Translations under genes and position numbers: made by a program
Notes under the pieces: generated by a model
Database searches by the model: none
What the model was told of the DNA's origin: nothing
The model's input: the letters and a program-made list of their open reading frames with translations, nothing else
DNA from: Verrucomicrobia subdivision 3 bacterium UBA7542
GTDB lineage: Bacteria > Verrucomicrobiota > Verrucomicrobiia > Limisphaerales > UBA11358
Assembly: GCA_002479245.1 (NCBI GenBank)
Contig: DLMG01000137.1
Span: 1 to 14,190 of the forward strand
DNA length: 14,190 bases
Reading direction: 5' to 3'
Part shown: in pieces, positions 6,870 to 13,710 of the stretch
Position numbering within the stretch: position 1 is the stretch's first letter
Layout of the letters: the number at the start of each line of letters is the position of its first letter

Positions 6870-8327
6870 ATGACACAGGAACCGACCGCAAATAATCCCG
6901 GCCTGATAGTCCGGGATCGCATCCCGGTTCTTACAAAAATGGCCTATGGCCTTGGAACCGCGCTGGATATGTGGGGGCTTTGGTTGTACCCGGGTGTCGC
7001 TTTTGCGGTGTTTAATATCTACCTGGGTGTTTCCCCGTGGCTGGTAGGCCTGGCGTTAACACTAATCCGCTTATACGACGCGATTTCTGACCCGTTTGTG
7101 GGCTGGATATCGGACAATTTCCGGTCAAAATACGGCCGGAGACGTCCCTTTATTCTCGTTTCAGGCATTATCTGCGGCCTGGGACTTCCGATACTGTTTT
7201 TGGTTTCGCCTTCCTGGTCGGACAAGACGTTCCTCGGAGTATCGGCTGTCTTCTGGTATATGATTGTATCATCGATGGTTTACATTCCCATCTTCAGCAC
7301 CTTCACCGTGCCCTTTAACAGCTTGTCCAACGAGATGTCCCCCGATTACGAGGAACGCACGTCGATTATGACCTACCGAAGCGCGATGCAGAAAGTTTTT
7401 GAGGTTGGTAATTTTTATGCGTTGCGTTTTACGAATCTCGCGTGGTTCCTTGTTCCAGCGACGGGCAAACAAAATGTCCTTCTGGGAATGCAAGTCTATA
7501 CCTGCATTTTAGGTGTCGTGATGGCCATCTTCGCCATCATCATCTTCTTCAGGGTTAAAGAGCGGTATTACGAAAAGGTCGTTGTAAAAATCACAGAGCG
7601 CGTCTCCATTAAAAGCTCATTTTATGAAACGCTGACCTGCCGTCCGTTTCTGATTATATTGCTCGTGGGCGCCTCTTTTAACGTAGCCACGAGTATGATC
7701 GGCACACTGGGCTACTACGCGACGGTCTTTTATGTCTGCGGCGGTGATCAGGTGTTGGGCAATGCCTGGAACTTCTGGATGGGTCTTTCGTTTATGGTAG
7801 GCGGGCTTATAGGCGCTCCGACCCTGAACCGGGTTGCCTATTTAATAGGCAAGCGCAACGCACTGATTGTCGCCGCCGTTATCGGCATAATCGGCTACGG
7901 CGGCTCTTGGTATCTTTATAACCCCGCCATCCCCTGGCTGCAAACAATCGCTTCCGGAATTATGGGGCTGGCCGCGTCCGGTTTGTGGATGCTGCACGGC
8001 TCAATCAGCGCCGACGTCATCGATTACGACGAGCTTCATACCGGCAAAAGACGCGAGGGCTCTTTTACTTCCTGCGGAACGTATATTCTCAAACTGGGTA
8101 ATTCCATGGGAGGAGCCATGGCGGGTGCCATCCTCTCCTGGATCGGTTACAATTCTGCCATCACGGTACAGGCACCTCACACAATTTTCTGGATACGCGC
8201 GATGCTTGCCATCATCCCTCTGGTCGGGCTGATTTTGGTTATAACCTTTGTTCTGCAACTGCCGCTTACAAAGAAGATTTGCGAGGAAATCCGGACGACG
8301 CTTGAGGCGCGCCGGGGCAAGGTTTAA
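6870..8327 (+). CDS. Second GPH-family sugar:cation symporter
   Basis: 485 residues, about 12 membrane segments. Family marks are MAYGLGTALD (24-33), RLYDAISDPFVGWISD (67-82) with Asp70 and Asp74 at the MelB cation-site positions, and SKYGRRRPFI (87-96). The later ADVIDYDELHTGKRREG (381-397) is followed by Lys408 in YILKLGNS. It is clearly a paralog group apart from the first symporter: the two share only the family motifs, and this one has extra length in the middle loops. Two unlike symporters in one operon suggest two substrates, perhaps different-length oligosaccharides. ATG 6870 has a good aggag site. 27 bp separate it from GH94, so it is co-transcribed. Confidence 0.9.
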   Translation: MTQEPTANNPGLIVRDRIPVLTKMAYGLGTALDMWGLWLYPGVAFAVFNIYLGVSPWLVGLALTLIRLYDAISDPFVGWISDNFRSKYGRRRPFILVSGIICGLGLPILFLVSPSWSDKTFLGVSAVFWYMIVSSMVYIPIFSTFTVPFNSLSNEMSPDYEERTSIMTYRSAMQKVFEVGNFYALRFTNLAWFLVPATGKQNVLLGMQVYTCILGVVMAIFAIIIFFRVKERYYEKVVVKITERVSIKSSFYETLTCRPFLIILLVGASFNVATSMIGTLGYYATVFYVCGGDQVLGNAWNFWMGLSFMVGGLIGAPTLNRVAYLIGKRNALIVAAVIGIIGYGGSWYLYNPAIPWLQTIASGIMGLAASGLWMLHGSISADVIDYDELHTGKRREGSFTSCGTYILKLGNSMGGAMAGAILSWIGYNSAITVQAPHTIFWIRAMLAIIPLVGLILVITFVLQLPLTKKICEEIRTTLEARRGKV

Positions 8328-8354
8328 CCATTACATTGGAGGAGCAGGTGGATT

Positions 8355-10754
8355 ATGAGATTCGGCCACTTTGACGATGCCAACAAGGAATACGTAATAG
8401 AAAGACCCGATACGCCGCGGTCCTGGGCGAATTATCTCGGCTCGACGGAATACGGCGCCATCATCACCAATAACGCCGGCGGCTACAGTTTCTATTTGTC
8501 GGCCGCAGAGGGACGCCTGACGCGGCTGCGTTTCGACGACGTTCCGACCGACCAGCCGGGCAGGTATATTTATATCCGCGACAAACAGTCGGGCGACTAC
8601 TGGTCGAACGCCTGGCAGCCCGTGGGCAAACCCCTGGACCAGTATAAAACCACCTGCCGGCACGGCACGGCTTATACCATCATCAATTCCCGGTATTCAA
8701 AGATTGAAACGGAAACCACCTATTTCGTTCCGCTGGGCAAACATTTCGAATGCTGGCTGCTGAAGGTGACGAACCATGACAGCGTCAAACGCAACCTCAG
8801 CCTGTTCACCTTCGTTGAATACCCAAACACTTGGAAGTGCTTCCACGATTTTCTCAACCTGCAATACTCCCACGGCATAGTGAAAATGGATTTCGTTGAC
8901 GGCATCATTGATTACGGAAGTTCCGTCCTCATCAGCGGCCAGGATACCCGGTCTTTTCTGGCGTTCCTGGGCGGCGACGTGGTTGGCTTTGATACCGACC
9001 GTGACGTGTTCATCAGTCCGTATCGCGGCTATGCGAATCCCGTGGTCGTCGAAAAAGGCAATTGCACCGGCTCAAAGGCCTTTGGCGACGATGGCTGCGG
9101 TTCAATCCAGATAGATATCGAGCTCGAACCGGGCCAGACAAAAGAGCTTGTCGTCCTGCTGGGCGTCGGCAAGGCGTCGGTCGAAGGCAAAAAAACCGTC
9201 AAACAGTTCGGCGCTATTGCCAAGGTCAAAGCCGAGTTTGAAAAGCTCCGCCAATACTGGCACCACCGGATCGAAGGATTAAAAGTGCGCACGCCGGATC
9301 CACAGTTCAACAGCATGATGAACATGTGGAGTCCGTTCAACTGCCTGACGACCTATTCCTGGTCGCGAATGGCCAGCCTGATCTACAGCGGCGAACGCGA
9401 CGGACTTGGTTATCGCGATACCGTCCAGGATTTCATGGGCGTCATGCAAATCATCCCCGATGAGGCGAAAAAACGTCTTGAGCTTATGATTACCGGCCAG
9501 GGCGCCACTGGCGGCGCGATGCCAATCGTAATGGCCTTCACGCACAAGCCCGGCAAAGAAAAAATGCCCAAGGAAGACGAATACCGCTCCGATGACTGCC
9601 TGTGGCTGTTCAACGCGATTCCCACCTACGTCAAGGAAACGGGCGACATCGCCTTTTACAACAAAGTCCTGCCCTACGCCGACAAGGGCAAGGCGACCGT
9701 GCTGGGCCATCTCCGCCGGGCAATTGAATTCAATCTCAAACGCACGGGCAAACACGGCTTGCCCAGCGGCCTTTTTGCCGACTGGAACGATTGCCTGCGC
9801 CTGGGCACAAAAGGCACATCGGTGTTTGTCGCCCTGCAGGTGCGTTACGGCCTGAAGACCTATATCGAAATTTGCGGGATGTTCCCGGCCTCGCCTTCGG
9901 CGAGAGCCGAGGCGGGCGGCAAGACCGCCGAAATCAAATGGGCGAAACAGCAGCTCGAAGTAATTGATCGGAAGCTCGACAAGTTCGGCTGGGACGGCAA
10001 ATGGTACGTCCGCGCCTACAAGGAAACCGGCGAGAAAATCGGCTCGCACGAAAACAAGCTGGGTTCAATTTATCTCAACCCGCAGTCCTGGGGCGTTATC
10101 AGCGGCCACGCCGATAAAAATCGCGCCCGGCAGGCGATGACATCGGTAAATGAAATGCTTGCCACTGATTACGGACTGATGCTCTGCGCGCCGCCTTACG
10201 AAAATATTCCCTGCGCGGAAGTCCGCTCGATTGTGTTCAACAAGGGCGTCAAGGAAAACTGCGGCATTTTCAACCACACGCAGGGCTGGGCGGTCATGGC
10301 CGAAACGATGCTCGGCCACGGCGACCGGGCGTTCAAGTATTTCCGCGGCTCCCTGCCGGCTTCGTTCAACGACAAGGCCGAGATCCGCGGCAGCGAGCCT
10401 TATGTTTATTCGCAATACACCCACAGCGTTTTCAGCCCGCGTTATGGCGCCTCGCGCGTCCCCTGGCTGACCGGCGCCGCATCCTGGGCGTATTATGCAG
10501 CCACGCAGTACATCCTCGGCATACGCCCCGATTACAAAGGCCTGCTCATCGATCCCTGCATCCCTTCCGCGTGGAAGGAATTCGCCGCCATCCGCCGGTT
10601 CCGGAACAAGACGCTCAACATCAAGGTGGTGAATCGCGCCGGCGTCCAGAAAGGCGTCAAAAAAATCACGCTCAACGGCCAGCCGATTGACGGCAACCTG
10701 ATTCCCGTCTCCAAAATGAAACCAGAGAATGAGGTTGTGGTTGAGATGGGATAA
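8355..10754 (+). CDS. GH94 phosphorylase (chitobiose/cellobiose phosphorylase-like)
   Basis: 799 residues, close to the ~800 of family 94. These cytoplasmic enzymes phosphorolyse beta-linked disaccharides, giving an alpha-sugar 1-phosphate. Order: beta-sandwich domain (about 1-290; MRFGHFDDANKEYVI, NYLGSTEYG, NNAGGYSFY), linker helices, then an (alpha/alpha)6 catalytic domain with GERDGLGYRDTVQD (346-359), SDDCLWL (412-418), ADWNDC (475-480; Asp479 is the likely general acid), GVKENCGIFNHTQGWAV (631-647), EPYVYSQYTHS and WLTGAASWAY (704-713), and a C-terminal beta part with IDPCIPSAW. GLGYRDT.QD and SDD.LWL fit chitobiose phosphorylase better than cellobiose phosphorylase (usually GFRDSNQD). 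GlcNAc-GlcNAc is therefore a good candidate substrate but not proven. Strong ggagg ribosome site. Residues about 511-525 are an in-frame palindromic insertion. A terminator follows the gene. Confidence 0.92.
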   Translation: MRFGHFDDANKEYVIERPDTPRSWANYLGSTEYGAIITNNAGGYSFYLSAAEGRLTRLRFDDVPTDQPGRYIYIRDKQSGDYWSNAWQPVGKPLDQYKTTCRHGTAYTIINSRYSKIETETTYFVPLGKHFECWLLKVTNHDSVKRNLSLFTFVEYPNTWKCFHDFLNLQYSHGIVKMDFVDGIIDYGSSVLISGQDTRSFLAFLGGDVVGFDTDRDVFISPYRGYANPVVVEKGNCTGSKAFGDDGCGSIQIDIELEPGQTKELVVLLGVGKASVEGKKTVKQFGAIAKVKAEFEKLRQYWHHRIEGLKVRTPDPQFNSMMNMWSPFNCLTTYSWSRMASLIYSGERDGLGYRDTVQDFMGVMQIIPDEAKKRLELMITGQGATGGAMPIVMAFTHKPGKEKMPKEDEYRSDDCLWLFNAIPTYVKETGDIAFYNKVLPYADKGKATVLGHLRRAIEFNLKRTGKHGLPSGLFADWNDCLRLGTKGTSVFVALQVRYGLKTYIEICGMFPASPSARAEAGGKTAEIKWAKQQLEVIDRKLDKFGWDGKWYVRAYKETGEKIGSHENKLGSIYLNPQSWGVISGHADKNRARQAMTSVNEMLATDYGLMLCAPPYENIPCAEVRSIVFNKGVKENCGIFNHTQGWAVMAETMLGHGDRAFKYFRGSLPASFNDKAEIRGSEPYVYSQYTHSVFSPRYGASRVPWLTGAASWAYYAATQYILGIRPDYKGLLIDPCIPSAWKEFAAIRRFRNKTLNIKVVNRAGVQKGVKKITLNGQPIDGNLIPVSKMKPENEVVVEMG
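9887..9929. repeat. Palindromic element inserted in frame within the GH94 gene
   Basis: Nested hairpins: ctcgcc (9890-9895) with ggcgag (9899-9904), gcctcg (9888-9893) with cgaggc (9908-9913), then ggcgg (9915-9919) with ccgcc (9925-9929). The stretch encodes a low-complexity PASPSARAEAGGKTA segment between two catalytic-domain helices. Compared from memory with chitobiose phosphorylase, this interhelical segment is about ten residues longer here. Confidence 0.6.
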
Positions 10755-10755
10755 T

Positions 10756-10800
10756 CAATCCTTGGTACGGCGCGTCACTCCGTGCGCGCCACAATCCTTG
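10756..10800. repeat. 9-bp direct repeat flanking a hairpin
   Basis: caatccttg occurs at 10756-10764 and 10792-10800 and brackets ggcgcg (10769-10774) with cgcgcc (10785-10790). This could be a target-site duplication around a tiny palindromic insertion between the GH94 stop and its terminator. Confidence 0.4.
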
Positions 10801-10803
10801 CAC

Positions 10804-10835
10804 AATGGCGGCGGTTTGTAACCGTCGCCATTTTT
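10804..10835 (+). terminator. Intrinsic terminator of the sugar operon
   Basis: aatggcggcggt (10804-10815) pairs with accgtcgccatt (10821-10832), a 12-bp stem with one G-T type mismatch and a 5-nt loop, followed by a T-run to 10835. It lies 50 bp after the GH94 stop and fits rho-independent termination on the plus strand. Confidence 0.75.
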
Positions 10836-10890
10836 ATTCCACCGTCACTCACAGAGCATACGGCGAAAAATGCTGACAGCGCGGAAATTG

Positions 10891-11088
10891 TCAATTGCTG
10901 GGATTGACCCCTTTCTGGGATTGACCCCTTTTGGTGCGTTCAGGGTTGTCCGGCAATGGTTGCGCACAGTTCCAGATGCACGCGCCATAGTGGACGCATT
11001 TCTCACGGTCGAACACCGACACGCCACCATCACCGAGCGCGATGGCCTGGCCGGAGCAAATATTGGGGGAATAAAAAACGCGCGGGAC
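10891..11088 (-). pseudogene. Decayed C-terminal tail of an iron-sulfur (4Fe-4S type) redox protein
   Basis: Read on the minus strand, 11088 to about 10936 encodes a clear protein-like segment without a start: PNICSGQAIALGDGG, VSVFDREKCVHYGACIWNC, AQPLPDNPER. The KC..YGAC...NC pattern is a ferredoxin-like cluster motif in which the second cysteine of CxxCxxCxxxC is tyrosine (tat, one base from tgt). After PDNPER the frame enters a 17-bp tandem repeat and stops at 10891-10893. Upstream, the same frame is closed by the TGA of the 116-residue gene (11089-11091). I read it as a truncated relic of a larger oxidoreductase, perhaps flavin-dependent; the parent family is not identified. A frame-shared readthrough extension of the upstream gene is less likely. 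Confidence 0.5.
10898..10931. repeat. Two tandem 17-bp units
   Basis: ctgggattgacccctttc-type unit at 10898-10914 is repeated exactly at 10915-10931 (17 bp each). It marks the broken end of the iron-sulfur protein relic, suggesting the truncation point of an old insertion or deletion. Confidence 0.75.
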
Positions 11089-11439
11089 TCAACCTTTGCG
11101 GGCGCGCCGCCCGGGCTTGCCGGATTTGCGTTGGGCCGCGGACGATTGACCGGCCGCGCGGGTTGCATTCCCCGGCCGCTTTTTTTGCGGGGCGCCTTCA
11201 GCCGCCGGAGATTTCGGCGCGGTCTGCTCGTGAATCGTCTGCCGGAGCTGGTCCAGCCCCTGGTCCATCGCGGATTTCGCGCTTTTCAAAGTGCGCTGGC
11301 TCACGTTGATCGAGTCCGTCAGAAGTTCGCATCCCTGACGTATCCGTTGAGCGTAGGCGCCCTCCTGCACCTCGATGCCTTTCTGCTTCAGGAAGCTTTT
11401 CAGGTTTCCGAACATTTCTTCTTTGTTGATCTGTTTCAT
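11089..11439 (-). CDS. Small helical protein with lysine/arginine-rich tail
   Basis: 116 residues, function unknown. Start at ATG 11439 (MKQINKEEMF), preceded by an aggacc ribosome-site-like sequence 6 nt upstream; the frame is open further upstream but without protein-like content. Residues 1-22 (MFGNLKSFLKQKGIEVQEG) and 27-72 (YAQRIRQGCELLTDSINVS, then an amphipathic LKSAKSAMDQGLDQLRQTI stretch) predict helices, probably a helical bundle or coiled coil. Residues 73-116 are disordered and basic, rich in K, R, A, P, G, ending GKPGRRARKG, similar in composition to histone H1-like tails. Nucleic-acid binding or chromosome compaction is possible but inferred from composition alone. Cytoplasmic; no signal. 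Apparently a single-gene unit. Confidence 0.65.
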   Translation of the reverse strand: MKQINKEEMFGNLKSFLKQKGIEVQEGAYAQRIRQGCELLTDSINVSQRTLKSAKSAMDQGLDQLRQTIHEQTAPKSPAAEGAPQKKRPGNATRAAGQSSAAQRKSGKPGRRARKG

Positions 11440-11649
11440 ATTGGTCCTAATTTTTGCATCCATGATTCCAGACGGATGCCGCGGAGACAATTACAGGAAA
11501 AAATGGGACGGTCCCAACCAATTGCAATTTTTAGTTTTTCCCATCGCTGCCACGAACAACCGCATCCTGCGCCGAACGCATTTATGGCTCAACTGAAATT
11601 CAGCTCTCGAATGTGAATTGAGCGCCTCTCATCAGCGCCCGGCTTTTCC

Positions 11650-11795
11650 GTAGCGGCGGGCATCTTTGCCTGCCGTATCCGGCGGCATCTTGCCGCCAAG
11701 CTATAAAACCGAACCCACGTCATGACCTCGCTTCCAAATCAGTGACCACCCGGCTGGAAGCCGGGCGATACGGCAGCCAAGATGGCCGCCGCTAC
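11650..11795. repeat. Composite multi-hairpin repeat element
   Basis: Outer imperfect inverted repeat of about 30 bp: gtagcggcgggcatcttt.. (11650-11679) against ..agatggccgccgctac (11767-11795), with two substitutions and one gap. Inside lie ggcggca/tgccgcc (11681-11697) and cccggct (11749-11755) with agccggg (11759-11765) over a 3-nt loop. The outer ends match the element at 574-646. The rest of the 11440-11876 spacer shows no gene. Confidence 0.65.
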
Positions 11796-11876
11796 AACGC
11801 CTATTCTTTTGGCCCGGCTGATTTCAGCGGGCGATGTCTTGCTGGTCTTGCCGCCCCATCGCTTTTCCGGCGGCGA

Positions 11877-12314
11877 TCAAAGCAGAACTCCCGGCTCGAC
11901 GTTGAAGTGCCGGGCCAGCGTGCGAATATGGTCCGCCGTCAGGCGGCGCTCGCCGCGCAGCAGTTTCGGTCCCAACGATCGGTCGCTGCCCAAAACCCGC
12001 GAAAGATCGGCGGCGGACATTTCATGCTGTTCGAGCAGGAACTTGAGCGTGTCCAGCGGCGCGCTTTTGGGCCACTTCACCCGCGCCCGGTCGTAGGCTT
12101 CGATAAACGAGCTGACGGCTTCAAGATAATCCACCTGGTCCGGATTGAGCCGGTCCTCAAAACCGAGCAGCGGTTCGATGGCCCGCCGGGCGGCGGCGTA
12201 GTCCGTGGCGTCATGCAGCGGACGCGGAACATAACGCTGGCAAAGCCCGGTGTAATCCTTCGGGAACGCCGCAAAGGGTTCGGGACCGGCGCTGGTTCGA
12301 ATGGCTGTTTTCAT
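11877..12314 (-). CDS. higA: HigA-type antitoxin, HTH transcriptional repressor
   Basis: 145 residues. It neutralises the HigB mRNA interferase by direct binding and represses its own operon. Residues 40-82 form the helical region usual for this family (YAAARRAIEPLLG, VDYLEAVSSFIEAYDRARVKWP). Residues 87-145 are a Cro/C1-like helix-turn-helix: LDTLKFLLEQHEMSAADLSRVLG with recognition-helix region SLGPKLLRGERRL, then LTADHIRTLARHFNVEPGVLL, the typical COG5499 ending. The N-terminal 30 residues are less conserved. The start is set at ATG 12314 because it overlaps the toxin stop as ATGA and gives the normal length; upstream in-frame codons lie inside the toxin gene. It probably binds the palindrome at 12620-12636. 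Confidence 0.85.
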   Translation of the reverse strand: MKTAIRTSAGPEPFAAFPKDYTGLCQRYVPRPLHDATDYAAARRAIEPLLGFEDRLNPDQVDYLEAVSSFIEAYDRARVKWPKSAPLDTLKFLLEQHEMSAADLSRVLGSDRSLGPKLLRGERRLTADHIRTLARHFNVEPGVLL

Positions 12315-12619
12315 AATTCGTTTTTCCACGTATTTTTGCTGTATTCCGCGTGGGGCAGAAAACGCAGGGCGAACACCATCCCCGTGTTGAAGTGAACGGC
12401 ACACATCAGGCGGAACTCATTGCCGCCCACGTTGAACACCGCCACTTTCCGTCCACTCTTCACCGTGACCAGATCGGCGGCCGGAAACGTCCGGCGCATC
12501 TCCGCGAATGAACCCCAGCGGACCGGGCGCACCACTTTGACCCATTGCCGCAAGGACGCGGCGGCGCGGGCGTGCTCGCCCGCCCATTGCCGGATCGTTT
12601 CTTCGGCGATGATTCGCAT
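12311..12619 (-). CDS. higB: HigB-type toxin (RelE-fold mRNA interferase)
   Basis: 102 residues, the normal size for HigB toxins (PF09907 type), which cleave mRNA on the ribosome. Recognised pieces: MRIIAEETIRQWAGEHARAAASLRQW (N-terminal helix pair), VRWGSFAEMRRTFPAADLV, KVAVFNVGGNEFRLMCAVHF (central strands), MVFALRFLPHAEYSKNTWK (final strand, with the conserved HAEY at 90-93). The start at ATG 12619 follows from family length and from MRII at the usual N-terminus; the frame is open for 267 nt further upstream, but that part runs through an operator and a dispersed repeat. Toxin-first order with a 4-bp ATGA overlap to the antitoxin is the higBA arrangement. Confidence 0.85.
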   Translation of the reverse strand: MRIIAEETIRQWAGEHARAAASLRQWVKVVRPVRWGSFAEMRRTFPAADLVTVKSGRKVAVFNVGGNEFRLMCAVHFNTGMVFALRFLPHAEYSKNTWKNEL

Positions 12620-12654
12620 GGGGACAAATTGTCCCCAAATCAGATATTTGTCAA
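12620..12654 (-). promoter_or_regulatory. higBA promoter and palindromic operator
   Basis: A perfect 17-bp palindrome, ggggacaaattgtcccc (12620-12636), touches the toxin ATG. On the minus strand ttgaca (12654-12649) is a perfect -35 box; 17 nt later caattt (12631-12626) is a fair -10 inside the palindrome. Transcription would start at about 12620-12619, making a leaderless or nearly leaderless mRNA repressible by HigA. Confidence 0.65.
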
Positions 12655-12932
12655 CTCGGGAAATCAATTCTCCGCCGTGTGCAATGCGCCATTCGACAAC
12701 CCCAACCTCCATTCGCTGCCGGTTCCGCTGCGGCTTGAGACAAGCCGCGCTCCGGGAAAATCTCTGCGCCTTGGCGTTGAATTCCCGTTGAATTCCGACT
12801 GTCAGGCGCTCATTACCGGGAGCCGGCGGCACGCACTTCCGATGGCGTGCAGACGCGCACTTCCAACTTTCCAAACCGTCTCGCATGGGCCGGTTCGCCG
12901 GAGGGCGTCACCAGATAATTCCACCCTTTTTT
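12655..12932. other. Spacer with partial dispersed repeat, hairpin and tandem 11-mer
   Basis: No supported gene. It holds a hairpin (gcggcttg 12730-12737, caagccgc 12741-12748), a fragment tctctgcgccttggcgtt (12761-12778) that copies the right end of the element at 362-510, and a tandem duplication of cgttgaattcc (12775-12785 and 12786-12796). Confidence 0.5.
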
Positions 12933-12953
12933 ACGTTTGGTTCTACCAAATGT
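12933..12953. promoter_or_regulatory. Palindromic operator candidate upstream of the secreted-protein gene
   Basis: tttggttctaccaaa (12936-12950) is a perfect 6-bp inverted pair with a 3-nt centre and extends outwards with one mismatch. It lies about 110 bp before the 13061 gene in an AT-richer stretch, a plausible binding site for a dimeric regulator. The regulator is not identified. Confidence 0.4.
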
Positions 12954-13037
12954 AAAGCATGGTAGCATCAGCAAGCTGGCCCTGAGTCAACTCGCATGGC
13001 AAGGGTGATTGCATTGTCACTTGGAAAGAAGCGAATT

Positions 13038-13064
13038 ATGAAGCAAACTCCGACCTCAACATGA
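13038..13064 (+). other. Possible 8-codon leader peptide overlapping the next start
   Basis: ATG 13038 opens MKQTPTST and stops at TGA 13062-13064, which overlaps ATG 13061 as ATGA. ggaaagaag lies just upstream as a ribosome site, whereas ATG 13061 has none. Translation of the main gene may depend on re-initiation. Confidence 0.3.
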
Positions 13065-13666
13065 GTGTGTTCAAGTTTTTGATTCCATTTTTCGCGGTAG
13101 CGGCAATGGCGGCGAACGGCTTCGCGGCCGGAGCTGCCACCACCAACTATTTGGTTGCGTGGAATGGCGAGCAGGCGGCCAAAGGCTCCGGGTGGACCCA
13201 TGTCACCGGGCACGGCGAAGTCAGCCTGCGGGCGCAAACCGCCGTCGCGCACAGCGGCAGCACCGCGCTGGAGATGCGCTGCAAAGGCACCGAGTGGCTC
13301 GGGGCCGGTTGGAACTGGGTGGCTTTCACCAAGGGCGAAGGCACCGATGTCCGACCGATGAAACGGCTGATCCTCTGGGTGAAATGCTCCGGCAAAGGTG
13401 GCGACCTGCAAATTAACCTGCTCTGCGGCGGCCAAGAGTTCGACACCCCGGAACATCACACCACCAAGGTGCATCTGCTCAAGTATTGTCCCGCGCTGCT
13501 GGATGGCGGCTGGCACAAGGTCGCCGTTCCGCTGGCCGATTTGCGCACCGGCGCCGGCTACGATCCAACCAAGGTGTGCGAATTGCAGCTGGGCCTGCTG
13601 GCGGAGCAGCCGGTGGATTGCAGCTTCTTCCTGGACGACATCGGGTTCGATGACGCCGCGGAATGA
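13061..13666 (+). CDS. Secreted protein with carbohydrate-binding-like beta-sandwich
   Basis: 201 residues. A signal peptide is clear: MSVFK, hydrophobic FLIPFFAVAAMAA, cleavage probably near Ala22-Ala23. The mature part (about 28-198) has the pattern of a jelly-roll binding module: HSGSTALEMRCKG (64-76), WNWVAFTKG (85-92), MKRLILWVKC (100-109), GDLQINLLCGG (114-124), GGWHKVAVPLADL (149-161), CELQLGLL (173-180) and a closing CSFFLDDIGF (187-196). This order, with the final FLDDI.F strand, is seen in CBM11/CIA30-like modules that bind glycans; I cannot assign the exact family. Six cysteines in the mature part could form disulfides. There is no catalytic domain, so it may present or capture polysaccharide at the cell surface or periplasm. 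It stands alone, with no evident operon partner. Confidence 0.65.
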   Translation: MSVFKFLIPFFAVAAMAANGFAAGAATTNYLVAWNGEQAAKGSGWTHVTGHGEVSLRAQTAVAHSGSTALEMRCKGTEWLGAGWNWVAFTKGEGTDVRPMKRLILWVKCSGKGGDLQINLLCGGQEFDTPEHHTTKVHLLKYCPALLDGGWHKVAVPLADLRTGAGYDPTKVCELQLGLLAEQPVDCSFFLDDIGFDDAAE

Positions 13667-13710
13667 CGCCGCGAAAAACGGCTGAGCCCGAAAACCGACA
13701 TGGATCTTGA

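Noticed and set aside
9279..10049. 256-residue minus-strand ORF within GH94
   Set aside because: Antisense shadow of a strongly conserved catalytic domain.
10870..11616. 248-residue plus-strand ORF
   Set aside because: Runs antisense to both the iron-sulfur relic and the 116-residue gene, spans a tandem repeat, and has no recognisable domain.
11742..12395. 217-residue plus-strand ORF
   Set aside because: Antisense to the HigA gene and starts inside the composite repeat.
12620..12886. 89-residue N-terminal extension of the HigB frame
   Set aside because: Crosses the promoter palindrome and a dispersed repeat and has no family match; the toxin has normal length from 12619.
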